This document shows positions 13,593-21,300 of a DNA stretch of 24,381 bases, in pieces. Both the position numbers and the translations under genes were made by a program. How positions within the stretch are numbered: the first letter of the stretch is position 1; every line of letters starts with the position of its first letter. Source of the DNA: a virus; the IMG/VR virus record IMGVR_UViG_3300010883_000449, positions 1 to 24,381 of that record; one strand, 5' to 3'. The notes beneath the pieces are model-generated. The model did no database searches. It was not told the DNA's origin and worked only from the letters and a program-made list of their open reading frames with translations.

Positions 13593-14465
13593 ATGATGTC
13601 AGGACCTAGGTTTGCTAAAAACTATGTGTCAAATTATTTAGGTAACGACTTGCCTTCTCGTTTGATCACGTATCGAAACCATTGGGGGTTAAGTTCAACT
13701 CAGTTACCAGACCCTCGGTACTATCTTAGTTATGAGCCGTTTGCTCTGGATGCATGGCCCACGGTTATTAATCTGGTGATTAACACTCGCTCGGTTACAA
13801 GAGAAGGCTACGAGTTTGATCATGATCCAAACTTTCGTGTTGTATACGAAATGCGTACATATATCTGGGTACGGGATCAGGGAGCTGAAACTGTTACAGC
13901 GCAGCGTGACAACTTAACTACTGTTATACGAGAAGCATTGATGGATGGTCCGTCACTGTCTGAGTATGATACTTCTGTTCCATGCTCTCCGAAAATTGAT
14001 GAAGGCACGATTAGAGAAGAGTTTTCTGACTTAACGTTGATTAAGGGAGAGCGGCTGTTGGCGGGCGCTTATATTGCCTATGATCTTGCTTTGGAAGAAA
14101 TTATCGACCACACCCCTGTAGGCGTGTTTACAAGTGCTGACGTTACCGTGACTTCTTTGCCCATTACTGCGATTGCCCCCACGAATTTGCTTGGTATTCC
14201 TGGTGACACTCAGGTCACGTTATCGTGGAAAGAGTCTACATGGAACGGCGGTGTGCATGAAATATCTGGGTATACTGTGCAACAGTCTATTGATGCAGGT
14301 TCGACGTGGACTACTGTGACGGCGGACACTGGCAGCACAGATGGTTTCTATGTGGTTACTGGGCTAGGTAATGGTGTATCTTATTCGTTTAGAGTGGCCG
14401 CAAACAATACAGCCGGTGTTGGAGCGTATTCTGCTGCGAGTACGGCTGTAAGCCCTGTAGCTTAA
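13593..14465 (+). CDS. Tail terminator-like protein with C-terminal fibronectin type III domain
   Basis: A 290-aa protein. Residues 1 to about 180 show a mixed alpha/beta pattern with VINLVINTRSVTREG, FRVVYEMRTYIWV and AQRDNLTTVIREALM, as expected for a tail terminator or neck protein in this gene position. Residues about 195-288 are a fibronectin III domain: P196 in APTNLLGIPGDTQVTLSW, then GG..EISGYTVQQSIDAGSTW, GLGNGVSYSFRVAANNTAGVGAYS and a closing SPVA. Such Ig-like and Fn3 appendages on virion proteins are thought to aid surface attachment. The ATG follows AGGAGG by 11 nt. The terminator role is inferred from order (connector, gpG-like, this, sheath); the Fn3 call is strong. Confidence 0.8.
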   Translation: MMSGPRFAKNYVSNYLGNDLPSRLITYRNHWGLSSTQLPDPRYYLSYEPFALDAWPTVINLVINTRSVTREGYEFDHDPNFRVVYEMRTYIWVRDQGAETVTAQRDNLTTVIREALMDGPSLSEYDTSVPCSPKIDEGTIREEFSDLTLIKGERLLAGAYIAYDLALEEIIDHTPVGVFTSADVTVTSLPITAIAPTNLLGIPGDTQVTLSWKESTWNGGVHEISGYTVQQSIDAGSTWTTVTADTGSTDGFYVVTGLGNGVSYSFRVAANNTAGVGAYSAASTAVSPVA

Positions 14466-14515
14466 TTTGTTTATCAGGGATATAGTTCCTGCGACTTCCA
14501 AGCACTTGGTGGTAA

Positions 14516-14521
14516 TATAAT
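14516..14521 (+). promoter_or_regulatory. -10 box TATAAT ahead of tail sheath gene
   Basis: A consensus hexamer in the 139-nt gap before the sheath gene. No good -35 lies at the right distance. Predicted start near 14528 and a leader of about 77 nt. Confidence 0.5.
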
Positions 14522-14558
14522 AGTTGACAGAGCAGACACATTACGTTTCGCCCTGAGG

Positions 14559-14570
14559 TTAAACAATATG
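14559..14570 (+). promoter_or_regulatory. Element TTAAACAATATG shared with capsid gene leader
   Basis: Identical to 6136-6147, preceded by TCGCCCTG. Here it also forms one arm of a small hairpin, ACAATA (14563-14568) with TATTGT (14573-14578), loop TGCG. It lies 34 nt before the sheath ATG. Confidence 0.5.
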
Positions 14571-14604
14571 CGTATTGTACATTCGATGAAAATGGAGGCT
14601 TAAA

Positions 14605-16131
14605 ATGCCGGGAGTTAACGTTACTACTGCGGTGCGGTCGGGTCCTGTGGGTGCCGGAGATATCGTTGCAGGTCAGGTATTTATGGTGGGCGAGGCCGAA
14701 CGTGGCCCCACTGCTGAGCCTACCCTTCTTCGTTCATTTGGTGATTACACAACCTACTACGGAAACTACAAATCAACCAATCTTTATGCTCATGTCAAGA
14801 CGTACTTTGACGAGGGTGGCACCCGCTGCCATGTTCAGCGTGTGGTGGGTTCTGGTGCGGCGGCAGGTTCCGTTTCACTAGCCTCAAACTCTGGTGCTTC
14901 AGCCGGTATGACTATTACCGCTAGCTCTGTTGGTACATGGGCATCAAACCTTACGGTTGCTGTTCTTGCTGCTGATTCATCAGGCTACCGACTTCAGTTC
15001 GTGCTAGATAGTGCGACTCTGTTGACAACTCGTGACTTGGCGACCGTTGCTGACGGTATTAACTTTGTTAACGCTTCGGGAATCAAGCACCTATTGGTAG
15101 CTTCGACTACTTTGACCGATGCACAGGCTGACAATGCCAGCAATAACTTAGACATTGCGGTTGCGGCTGCTGTTAGCGGTAGCGCTTCGGATGGGTCGGC
15201 AGTTTCAAACACCGAGGTCGTTGCTGCTCTTGCTATTGACGACACTGGTAAGTTGTCACCTAACCTGAACACTGGTGCGGTGTGTGCTCCGGGTCGCACA
15301 GGAGCCGCCATTTGGGCTGCTCTTGCTGCTCACGCTGGCGCATTTAATCGAATTGCACTTTGTAGCTTTGGTGCAGCGGATTCTGCTGCTACCGCTAAGA
15401 CGGACGCTGCTACCTACTACGCTGATGCTAATGCTAGCCACATGGCATTTTACTGGCCGTACGTGAAGGTTGCGGCACCTGCGGTTACTGAACTCGCTAC
15501 GGGCGAGTCCACTATTCAGGGTGCAACGATCACAATCTCACCTGAGGCTTACACCGCTGCTGCTCGTAGTCGTGCAGTTCAGAAGGCGGGCGGTCCTTGG
15601 CGGGTAGGCGCTGGCGCAATTTCAGCAGGACGCACCCTTAAGGGTCTGGCTTCTGATGTAACTCCGGCAACTGGTGATGCACTAGATGCTGCACGGGTGA
15701 ACGCAATCCGCAAGGTTGGCGACTCAATCCGAGTTTACGGCGCACGCTCAGTTTCCAGCGATGAAGCAAACTGGCGCTATATCTCGATGCGTGACACAAT
15801 GAACTACATTGTTTTGGGTGTCGAAGACCGGATGGAACAGCACGTGTTCAGCGTGATTGATGGACGAGGTAACACTTTTGGTGTGATTCGTGCTTCAATC
15901 AAAGCGTTCCTTGACCCCATTCGGGTAGCAGGCGGTCTGTATGAGGCGTTTGATGACACTGGCAATCCGGTTGATGCCGGTTACAGTGTGCGTGTTGATA
16001 GCACTATCAACCCTGCCACACAGTTAGCTACAGGCTTAATCAAGGCGCAGGTTGGCATTCGGGTTTCCGGTGTGGCTGACCTTATCGACATTACAATCAC
16101 TAAGAGCAACTTGAGTGCTCCGCTAATCTAA
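14605..16131 (+). CDS. Tail sheath protein
   Basis: A 508-aa protein that polymerises around the tail tube and contracts at infection, which defines the phage as myovirus-like. Family signs: the start MPGVNVTT, then VFMVGEAERGPTAEPTLLRSFGDYTTYYG, an Ala/Ser-rich variable central section (about 90-230), a typical late section with HMAFYWPYVKV and a later RSRAVQKAGGPWRVGAG, and the C-terminal domain IRKVGDSIRVYGARSVSSDEANWRYISMRDTMNYI through a closing IKAQVGIRVSGVADLIDITI. GGAGG lies 8 nt before the ATG. It has its own leader with a shared element also found ahead of the capsid gene, and the tube gene follows after 14 nt. Confidence 0.96.
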   Translation: MPGVNVTTAVRSGPVGAGDIVAGQVFMVGEAERGPTAEPTLLRSFGDYTTYYGNYKSTNLYAHVKTYFDEGGTRCHVQRVVGSGAAAGSVSLASNSGASAGMTITASSVGTWASNLTVAVLAADSSGYRLQFVLDSATLLTTRDLATVADGINFVNASGIKHLLVASTTLTDAQADNASNNLDIAVAAAVSGSASDGSAVSNTEVVAALAIDDTGKLSPNLNTGAVCAPGRTGAAIWAALAAHAGAFNRIALCSFGAADSAATAKTDAATYYADANASHMAFYWPYVKVAAPAVTELATGESTIQGATITISPEAYTAAARSRAVQKAGGPWRVGAGAISAGRTLKGLASDVTPATGDALDAARVNAIRKVGDSIRVYGARSVSSDEANWRYISMRDTMNYIVLGVEDRMEQHVFSVIDGRGNTFGVIRASIKAFLDPIRVAGGLYEAFDDTGNPVDAGYSVRVDSTINPATQLATGLIKAQVGIRVSGVADLIDITITKSNLSAPLI

Positions 16132-16145
16132 GGAGAGATTTAGAC

Positions 16146-16625
16146 ATGGCAAAAGCAACACAAAGACAGATTGTAGCATCAATCAATCCAACGCCCGTTA
16201 CGGGTCATATCAATGGGCCTGAGTTTGGCGTCACGTCATACTTTGCTACGGTTAGCGGTGGAGAAATTAGTGCGTCTGTTGAGAAAGTTTATGATGGTGG
16301 TGCGTCTTTCCCTCAGGTGCTGTGTGCTCCTTCGGAGATTGGTGACATTACTGTCAGCCGGTTCTATGACCCGGCTACAGACGGTGCAAATGATCATGCC
16401 AAGTTGTCCAGGTTACGACAACTAGTAGGTTCATGCTACTACGACATTGCAATTTTCACGCTTAACTGTGATCTCAAGGACCCCGGTTCAGAGCGTGTGT
16501 ACCCACGGGCACTACTTGTCGGACTCACAGAGCCTGATGGTGATGCTTCATCGGGCGCTCCGGCTTCCTACTCACTCACCTTTGCTGTGAGCGAGATTCA
16601 GAAGGAAGTTCCAGTAGACGGCTGA
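16146..16625 (+). CDS. Tail tube protein
   Basis: A 159-aa protein, the usual size for a contractile-tail tube subunit, placed directly after the sheath gene as in most such phages. The sequence is beta-rich: FGVTSYFATVSGGEISASVEKVYDGGASFPQ (the pattern of a tube N-terminal strand and loop), GDITVSRFYDP, LNCDLKDPGSERVYPRALLVGL and the final strand ASYSLTFAVSEIQKE. It stacks as rings to form the inner tube through which DNA passes. AAGGAGAG lies 10 nt before the ATG. A UUCG terminator closes the unit 28 nt after the stop. Confidence 0.92.
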   Translation: MAKATQRQIVASINPTPVTGHINGPEFGVTSYFATVSGGEISASVEKVYDGGASFPQVLCAPSEIGDITVSRFYDPATDGANDHAKLSRLRQLVGSCYYDIAIFTLNCDLKDPGSERVYPRALLVGLTEPDGDASSGAPASYSLTFAVSEIQKEVPVDG

Positions 16626-16653
16626 ACCGGTAAAGGTTACATTTTTTAGGATT

Positions 16654-16684
16654 GGCGCTACTTCGGTAGCGCCTTTTCTTTTTT
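16654..16684 (+). terminator. Terminator with UUCG tetraloop after tail tube gene
   Basis: A perfect 8-bp stem GGCGCTAC / GTAGCGCC closed by TTCG, followed by an 11-nt T-rich tract (16674-16684). A second C(TTCG)G terminator in this window, like the one after the capsid gene. Confidence 0.95.
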
Positions 16685-16755
16685 ACATTGCTTGTTTTTG
16701 GGTGCGCATTGTTATATGGTACTTATTATACATATTTTCTACATGAGGCTAAATC
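16685..16755 (+). promoter_or_regulatory. AT-rich promoter region of endolysin gene
   Basis: The stretch holds TTGTTA, TATATG, TATTAT and TATACA boxes, none paired at ideal spacing. A promoter here is likely because the preceding terminator isolates the endolysin gene, but the exact boxes are unclear. A weak purine stretch (GAGG) precedes the ATG. Confidence 0.4.
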
Positions 16756-17490
16756 ATGAGTATTCCAACGGTAAGTAATCGGGTCAACATCAAGGACCTT
16801 CACCCTAAGTTTAAGTCCCGGCTGGAAGCATTCTTTGCTGATCCACGTATCAAGGGCAAGGTGTCTGTTGTTTCTGGCGTTCGGACCTATCAGCAACAAA
16901 AGTATCTGTATAACGGCTATAAGAGTCGGCGTCCAGGTTTCAACTTGGCGGCTAATCCTGACCGTGTAAATAGTGCGGGATTTCAAGGATCATACCATAT
17001 GGACCAGCCTAAGTTCGGTGGTTACGGGTATGCCGTTGATTTTCGTATTGTTGGTAAGGGCATTTCCACTAGGCAAGTGAATCAGATTGCTAAAGAATTT
17101 GGAATTTGCAAGACGGTTTCTAGTGAGTGGTGGCACCATCAGCCGTGTCGTGTGAGCGGTTCTACTATGGAGTGGTTCCCTGTTAAGGGCAACATTAAGG
17201 TTCCTGCACCGGTTTCGGTGAAGTCGGAGAAGGCGGCAGCGCTTGAGTTTGTTGCTGCTGCGGTGAAGACTGTTGTCCGTAAGGGAGATAAGGGGACGGT
17301 TGTAGAGTTGCTACAGAAGTTGCTTGATAAGCAGGGGTATAAGTTGACTTCTCGCCCTCGCAAGAACTCTGGGGTTGACGGAGCTTTTGGACCTAAGACT
17401 TTGAAGGCTGTGAAGCAGTTCCAGAAGGACGAAGGTCTTGTTGTGGATGGTATTGTTGGCCCTAATACTTGGAAGGAATTGACTGACTAA
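16756..17490 (+). CDS. Endolysin: M15 (VanY/D-Ala-D-Ala type) peptidase with peptidoglycan-binding domain
   Basis: A 244-aa cell-wall hydrolase that would open the host peptidoglycan at lysis. Residues about 15-132 are an M15-family Zn peptidase: SGVRTYQQQ (40-48), H81 in GSYHM and D95 in GYAVDFR as metal ligands, E124 (catalytic) and H127 (metal) in SEWWHH. Residues about 173-243 are a peptidoglycan-binding type 1 domain (VRKGDKGTVVELLQKLL, then SGVDGAFGPKTLKAVKQFQ, then DGIVGPNTWKEL). An Ala/Lys-rich linker joins them. There is no signal peptide, so release needs a holin; no certain holin is adjacent. The gene is isolated between a terminator and the chaperone promoter, inside the tail cluster rather than in a lysis cassette. 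Substrate bond specificity (D-Ala-D-Ala or L-Ala-D-Glu) cannot be told. Confidence 0.92.
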   Translation: MSIPTVSNRVNIKDLHPKFKSRLEAFFADPRIKGKVSVVSGVRTYQQQKYLYNGYKSRRPGFNLAANPDRVNSAGFQGSYHMDQPKFGGYGYAVDFRIVGKGISTRQVNQIAKEFGICKTVSSEWWHHQPCRVSGSTMEWFPVKGNIKVPAPVSVKSEKAAALEFVAAAVKTVVRKGDKGTVVELLQKLLDKQGYKLTSRPRKNSGVDGAFGPKTLKAVKQFQKDEGLVVDGIVGPNTWKELTD

Positions 17491-17503
17491 TTTTCTTAGT
17501 GGC

Positions 17504-17533
17504 TTGACAGCGCTGACAGAAAGTTACTAGACT
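17504..17533 (+). promoter_or_regulatory. Promoter, probably leaderless, for tail chaperone gene
   Basis: TTGACA (17504-17509), an 18-nt spacer, TAGACT (17528-17533), then 7 nt to the ATG at 17541, with no Shine-Dalgarno between. Confidence 0.65.
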
Positions 17534-17540
17534 ACACAGT

Positions 17541-18071
17541 ATGAGCGAAAATAAAGAAAATAACGAAATTATTGAAGTTGCAGGTTCGGATAGTCCTACT
17601 CCGGCTACTGCTAAGATTAAGTCCAAGCGAGTTACAGTTCTGGACCAGTTGAAGGAAGAGATTAGCCGTGAGGTGACTCGTCCTGAGATTGAGATGCCTG
17701 TACCTGAACGTAAGGGCGTAACAGTTAGATTTTCCCCTAATATCACGAACGATCAGTTGAAGGCGTGGCGTCGGAATTCGACAAACCGTAAAACTGATGA
17801 GTTAGACTCTATCAAGTTTTCGTGCTATGTTGTGGGGCAGACCGTTTCAGGTATTTACTTTAACGACGAATTGGTGTCAGATGAGGAGGGTAATGCTATT
17901 ACCTTTGCATCGCAGGCTATTATGGACATGACGGACACAGAGCGTCCTCTACCTGATGCGATTCGTGCGTTCTATGCTATTGACCCACACCTTGAGAATA
18001 CGGCTCTAAAAATTCTTGACTACGCCGGTTACGGCGATGATCTTGAGACAGCAGACCCTACGAAGGGCTAA
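17541..18071 (+). CDS. Tail assembly chaperone, upstream product (gpG-like)
   Basis: A 176-aa protein just before the tape measure, the standard place for the short chaperone. It is hydrophilic and acidic: a disordered start (1-35), a Lys/Glu helix, then VRFSPNITNDQLKAWRRNS and a domain with FSCYVVGQTVSGIYFND, and a C-terminal helical part ending DYAGYGDDLETADPTKG. The short upstream product and the frameshifted longer product bind the tape measure and guide tube polymerisation in known phages. Assignment rests on the position plus the overlapping -1 frame downstream, since chaperones are poorly conserved. An apparently leaderless promoter starts the gene. Confidence 0.82.
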   Translation: MSENKENNEIIEVAGSDSPTPATAKIKSKRVTVLDQLKEEISREVTRPEIEMPVPERKGVTVRFSPNITNDQLKAWRRNSTNRKTDELDSIKFSCYVVGQTVSGIYFNDELVSDEEGNAITFASQAIMDMTDTERPLPDAIRAFYAIDPHLENTALKILDYAGYGDDLETADPTKG

Positions 18072-18265
18072 TTGACGAATTAGCCGATGATGTTAGGATT
18101 AGGTCAGCGGCACGATTAGCCGAAGCATTTCACACTGATCCGCTTGATATTCTAAACTCTGATTATGACGAGTGGCTTATTCGTATGGCGTGTGCTAAAG
18201 CTCTTGCAACCGATCACAAGGACCGTGATCGAACCCGCCGTGGCACCACTGGTGGCTATGGATAA
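18047..18265 (+). CDS. Tail assembly chaperone, -1 frameshift extension (gpGT-like C terminus)
   Basis: The -1 frame relative to the upstream chaperone is open from 18047 (after TGA at 18044-18046) to TAA at 18263-18265. It has no ATG, GTG or TTG near its beginning, so ribosomal frameshifting is the likely way it is made. The extension, about 65 residues, reads LIDELADDVRIRSAARLAEAF, then HTDPLDILNSDYDEWLIRMAC, then a basic Gly-rich tail. The DPLDIL and DYDEWLIRMA stretches are characteristic of second chaperones. The shift must fall between 18047 and 18071: likely places are the CCCT at 18056-18059 (proline codon CCT to CCC) or GGGC just before the upstream stop at 18065-18068. Either gives a 241-aa fusion. 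No classical heptamer such as GGGAAAG is present. Confidence 0.8.
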   Translation, partial: DSRPYEGLIDELADDVRIRSAARLAEAFHTDPLDILNSDYDEWLIRMACAKALATDHKDRDRTRRGTTGGYG

Positions 18266-18286
18266 AACTGAATAGTAGGACAGGTG

Positions 18287-18316
18287 TTTACTTGATGCCG
18301 GGAATTTCTGTAGAAT
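18287..18316 (+). promoter_or_regulatory. Promoter ahead of tape measure gene
   Basis: TTTACT (18287-18292), an 18-nt spacer, TAGAAT (18311-18316). The start would be near 18323, with a leader of about 37 nt carrying AGGAG before the GTG at 18360. Confidence 0.55.
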
Positions 18317-18336
18317 AGCTCTATAGGGATTCCCGG
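18298..18336. repeat. Inverted repeat CCGGGAAT ... ATTCCCGG around the tape measure -10
   Basis: Perfect 8-bp arms at 18298-18305 and 18329-18336, separated by 23 nt that contain the TAGAAT box and predicted start. It may be a two-half operator or, in RNA from an upstream promoter, a hairpin. Confidence 0.6.
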
Positions 18337-18359
18337 TTTCTCGTTGTTAGGAGTACCAC

Positions 18360-21300
18360 GTGGCTGTTGAAGAAAAAGTTGTAATTAAGGTAGAGGTAGA
18401 TGCCGATATCAGTAATGATATCGCTGCTATACGTACTCGCCTTAAGGCAATCGAAGACCACATGGGGGCGTTTAACCGCAAAGCCAAAGACATGGATCGG
18501 GGTATGGATCGTGTCAATAAGCGCTTTAAGAAGATGGAGGGTATACTTACAAAAGTAACTGCTGTTTTCATGAAGTTTATGGCTACTTTAGCCAAGTTCT
18601 CTTTTATTGCCCTAGCGGGGCAGCTCGGTCTTTTTACGGCTGGCCTTCTGGCAGCTAAGGCTGCTCTTATTACGGGTAGAGCGGCAGCGTCGGCGTATCA
18701 AGCGTCGTTGAGAGGCTTATCGGTTGCGGCGGCTGGTGTTGCTACTGCTTTGGCTGTTGCGGCAGCAGCAATGCGGCAGTTTAACGAGGTGCAGTTAGGT
18801 TTCCAGTTTGGTGGTGGTGCTCAAGGAAGGGCCAACGCTAGCAGGGCGTCGAGAAGCATTGGTAGCCGCACCAGGGGCCTTCTAGGTAGCGAGGCCACGT
18901 CTGCTATGGTAGGGTCGCTTGGACGTGGGGGCGTTACACCCAATCAGACTAACAACATTATGCGCCAGTTGTTAAACATTTCAGGTGGGGATGCTAAGGC
19001 GGCTCAAAGTTTGGCGTCGTCAATAGGCTCTGGCGATGTGAAGAAAGCAACAACCGCTTTGCGGGGTGGTGTTGGGTTTAATCAGGGGTCGCTGAAGAAT
19101 GTAAGTTCGATGCAAGGGCTTATGGGCATTGTTGGAGGTGGAGGCGCTACGGGCGCTAACTTCCAGACGGTTGGCTCAGAGATGGCGTCAACTTTTATAG
19201 GTACGCTTAAGACTGAGTTTGCTGGCATGAGAGGCATTTTTGCTGATTTAGGCGCACCTTTACTTGAGCCGTTCCGTAAGTCGTTTGCAAATATCTCTAG
19301 GATGCTTAAAGAAGATATCCTGTCTATGTCGGTTGTTCTTCAGAAGTTTGGTGCCGAGTCTTTTGCTCCCTCGATTGAGACGTTTATTGGGGCGACTAGC
19401 GAGTTTATTCGTAAAAACATTATCAACAATATGACAGACATTAAGGAGATGGGTCAGTCGTTTGTTGACTTTGGTAAGGCTATTCAGGAGTTTTTCCTTA
19501 ATCTCGGTGATTATCTGGGTAAGTTAGAACCTGCGGCTAATGTTGTTATTGATATGTTTAAGGCTATGGGTGGTGCTGCTGGTGGGCGTGGGTTGTTCCA
19601 GTCGTTTAATCGGTTGATTGTTGAGAATGCGGATGCGTTTAAGGATTTTGGTTCGTCTATTGGTAATGTGATTGGTGCTTTGTTTGACCAGTTGTCTGGC
19701 GGGCAGATGGGCTTCTTTAATAAGTTGCCGTTGTTGGCTGATGTGTTTAATACGTTGGCGAACGATGTTATTCCTAGTTTGTTTGGGGTGTTTAATAAGT
19801 TTGCGCCTCTTATGGAACGTCTGCCGGGGGCGTTGGAGGCGTTGGCTAATGTTTTGGATATGTTGGCTCCTATTGTGGAGACGTTGGTTTCTGCTATTTC
19901 TGGGTTGTTTGGGATTCTTCAGGGGATTAGTGGTGGCGGTGGTGGTGCTCTAGGCGATATGGGTCAAGTGGCATTATTGGGTGGCTTGATGATGATGACA
20001 AAGGGCAAAGGCCGTGGCTTGCTGGGTAAGGGTGCTAGGGGTGCTGCTGGCGCTCGGACTATCGGCACAGCAGCAGCCGGAGGAGGAGCAATGTCTGCTT
20101 CCCATATTCGTTCGGTTAATGCAAACTTGCAGAACTTTGGTAATGTCTCACGTGGTGCTAGACTGGCGGGATCACTAAACGTTGGGCACGCTTCTTTGAC
20201 TGCGGGCCGAGGTGCTGGATTCCTTGGTAGGGCTGGTAAGTTGGGTGCGCTTGCGGCTGGTCTTGAGGGCCTTAACATGATTGGAGATTACAGAGACGAC
20301 GGCTTTAGCGGTATTGCAAGTGGGTACAACCAGAGGGCTACAGATAGTCCACTCTTTGCTGGCCTTGGTACAGGTACGGCGGCGTCATTTCTTCTTGGAC
20401 CTCAAGCTGGGCTTGCGGTAGGCGGTGCCACGACTTTGCTAGGTGCAGCTAATCGGGGGCTGGCAGGTGACAATAGTATGGGGAACAACCTTACTGGTGC
20501 TCTTGGTGGTGCTGCAATCGGTGCAAGTATTGGTGCGTTTGGTACTCCAATCGGTATGGCTGTGGGTGCCGTGGTTGGTGGCGTTATTGGTGGTGTTGGT
20601 ACGTATTTTGCAGGAAGAGAGGGTCAAAAAAGGCTAAAAAAGGCGTCTGAAGCTGCGTCAAAAAAAGTCAAGTTAGACGTTGCTGCTTTCGAGGTAGGTT
20701 CAGGTTCTGCTGCAACGAACTTGCTAGCTGGACAGGCCGAATTGCTTGCAAAGGCTATGGATGCGGCTATTGACGAAGAGACCGGCAACCGGAAGATGGA
20801 GGGGGATACTCGGGAGTTCAGAGATTACCTGAAGTCTATTGGTGTTGATCCTGAGTCTGTTCACCGTGACGAAATGTTTACGGACCTGTTCAATGACAAT
20901 ACTTTGGATGATATGGACTCCCAAATACAAAAAGCCAATACGCTGATGACTGATCAGATGGAATCCATCGCTGAGCAAACCGGCTTATCAATGAACGAAG
21001 TTGAGCGAGTACTTAACGATTTCAACATTGATCCTTTCGTGGACTATATGGAAGACTCGGTTGCTGCGATCATCAACTTAAGGAACCAGACGGTTGCCGA
21101 CCTAACACAGACCTTTTTACCTGACTTTTTCTCAAGTCAGCAACAGCAAAATGAGCTGCTTAAAACCAACCAGGCACAGTTTACAGGCATAGTAAAGGGC
21201 TACGGTGCAACCGGTGAGGTCACCACTGATCAGGCGATGGATTTCTTGTCCACGAGCACACAGTTGCACATTGCTGAGGGCATGACCCCGATGCAGGCGT

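Noticed and set aside
14524-14529. TTGACA as -35 for the sheath gene
   Set aside because: No -10-like hexamer at 15-19 nt; kept only the upstream TATAAT as a candidate.
19672-19953. 93-codon + strand frame inside the tape measure gene
   Set aside because: Leu/Trp-rich, low-complexity shadow of the T-rich tape measure codons, with no ribosome-binding site.
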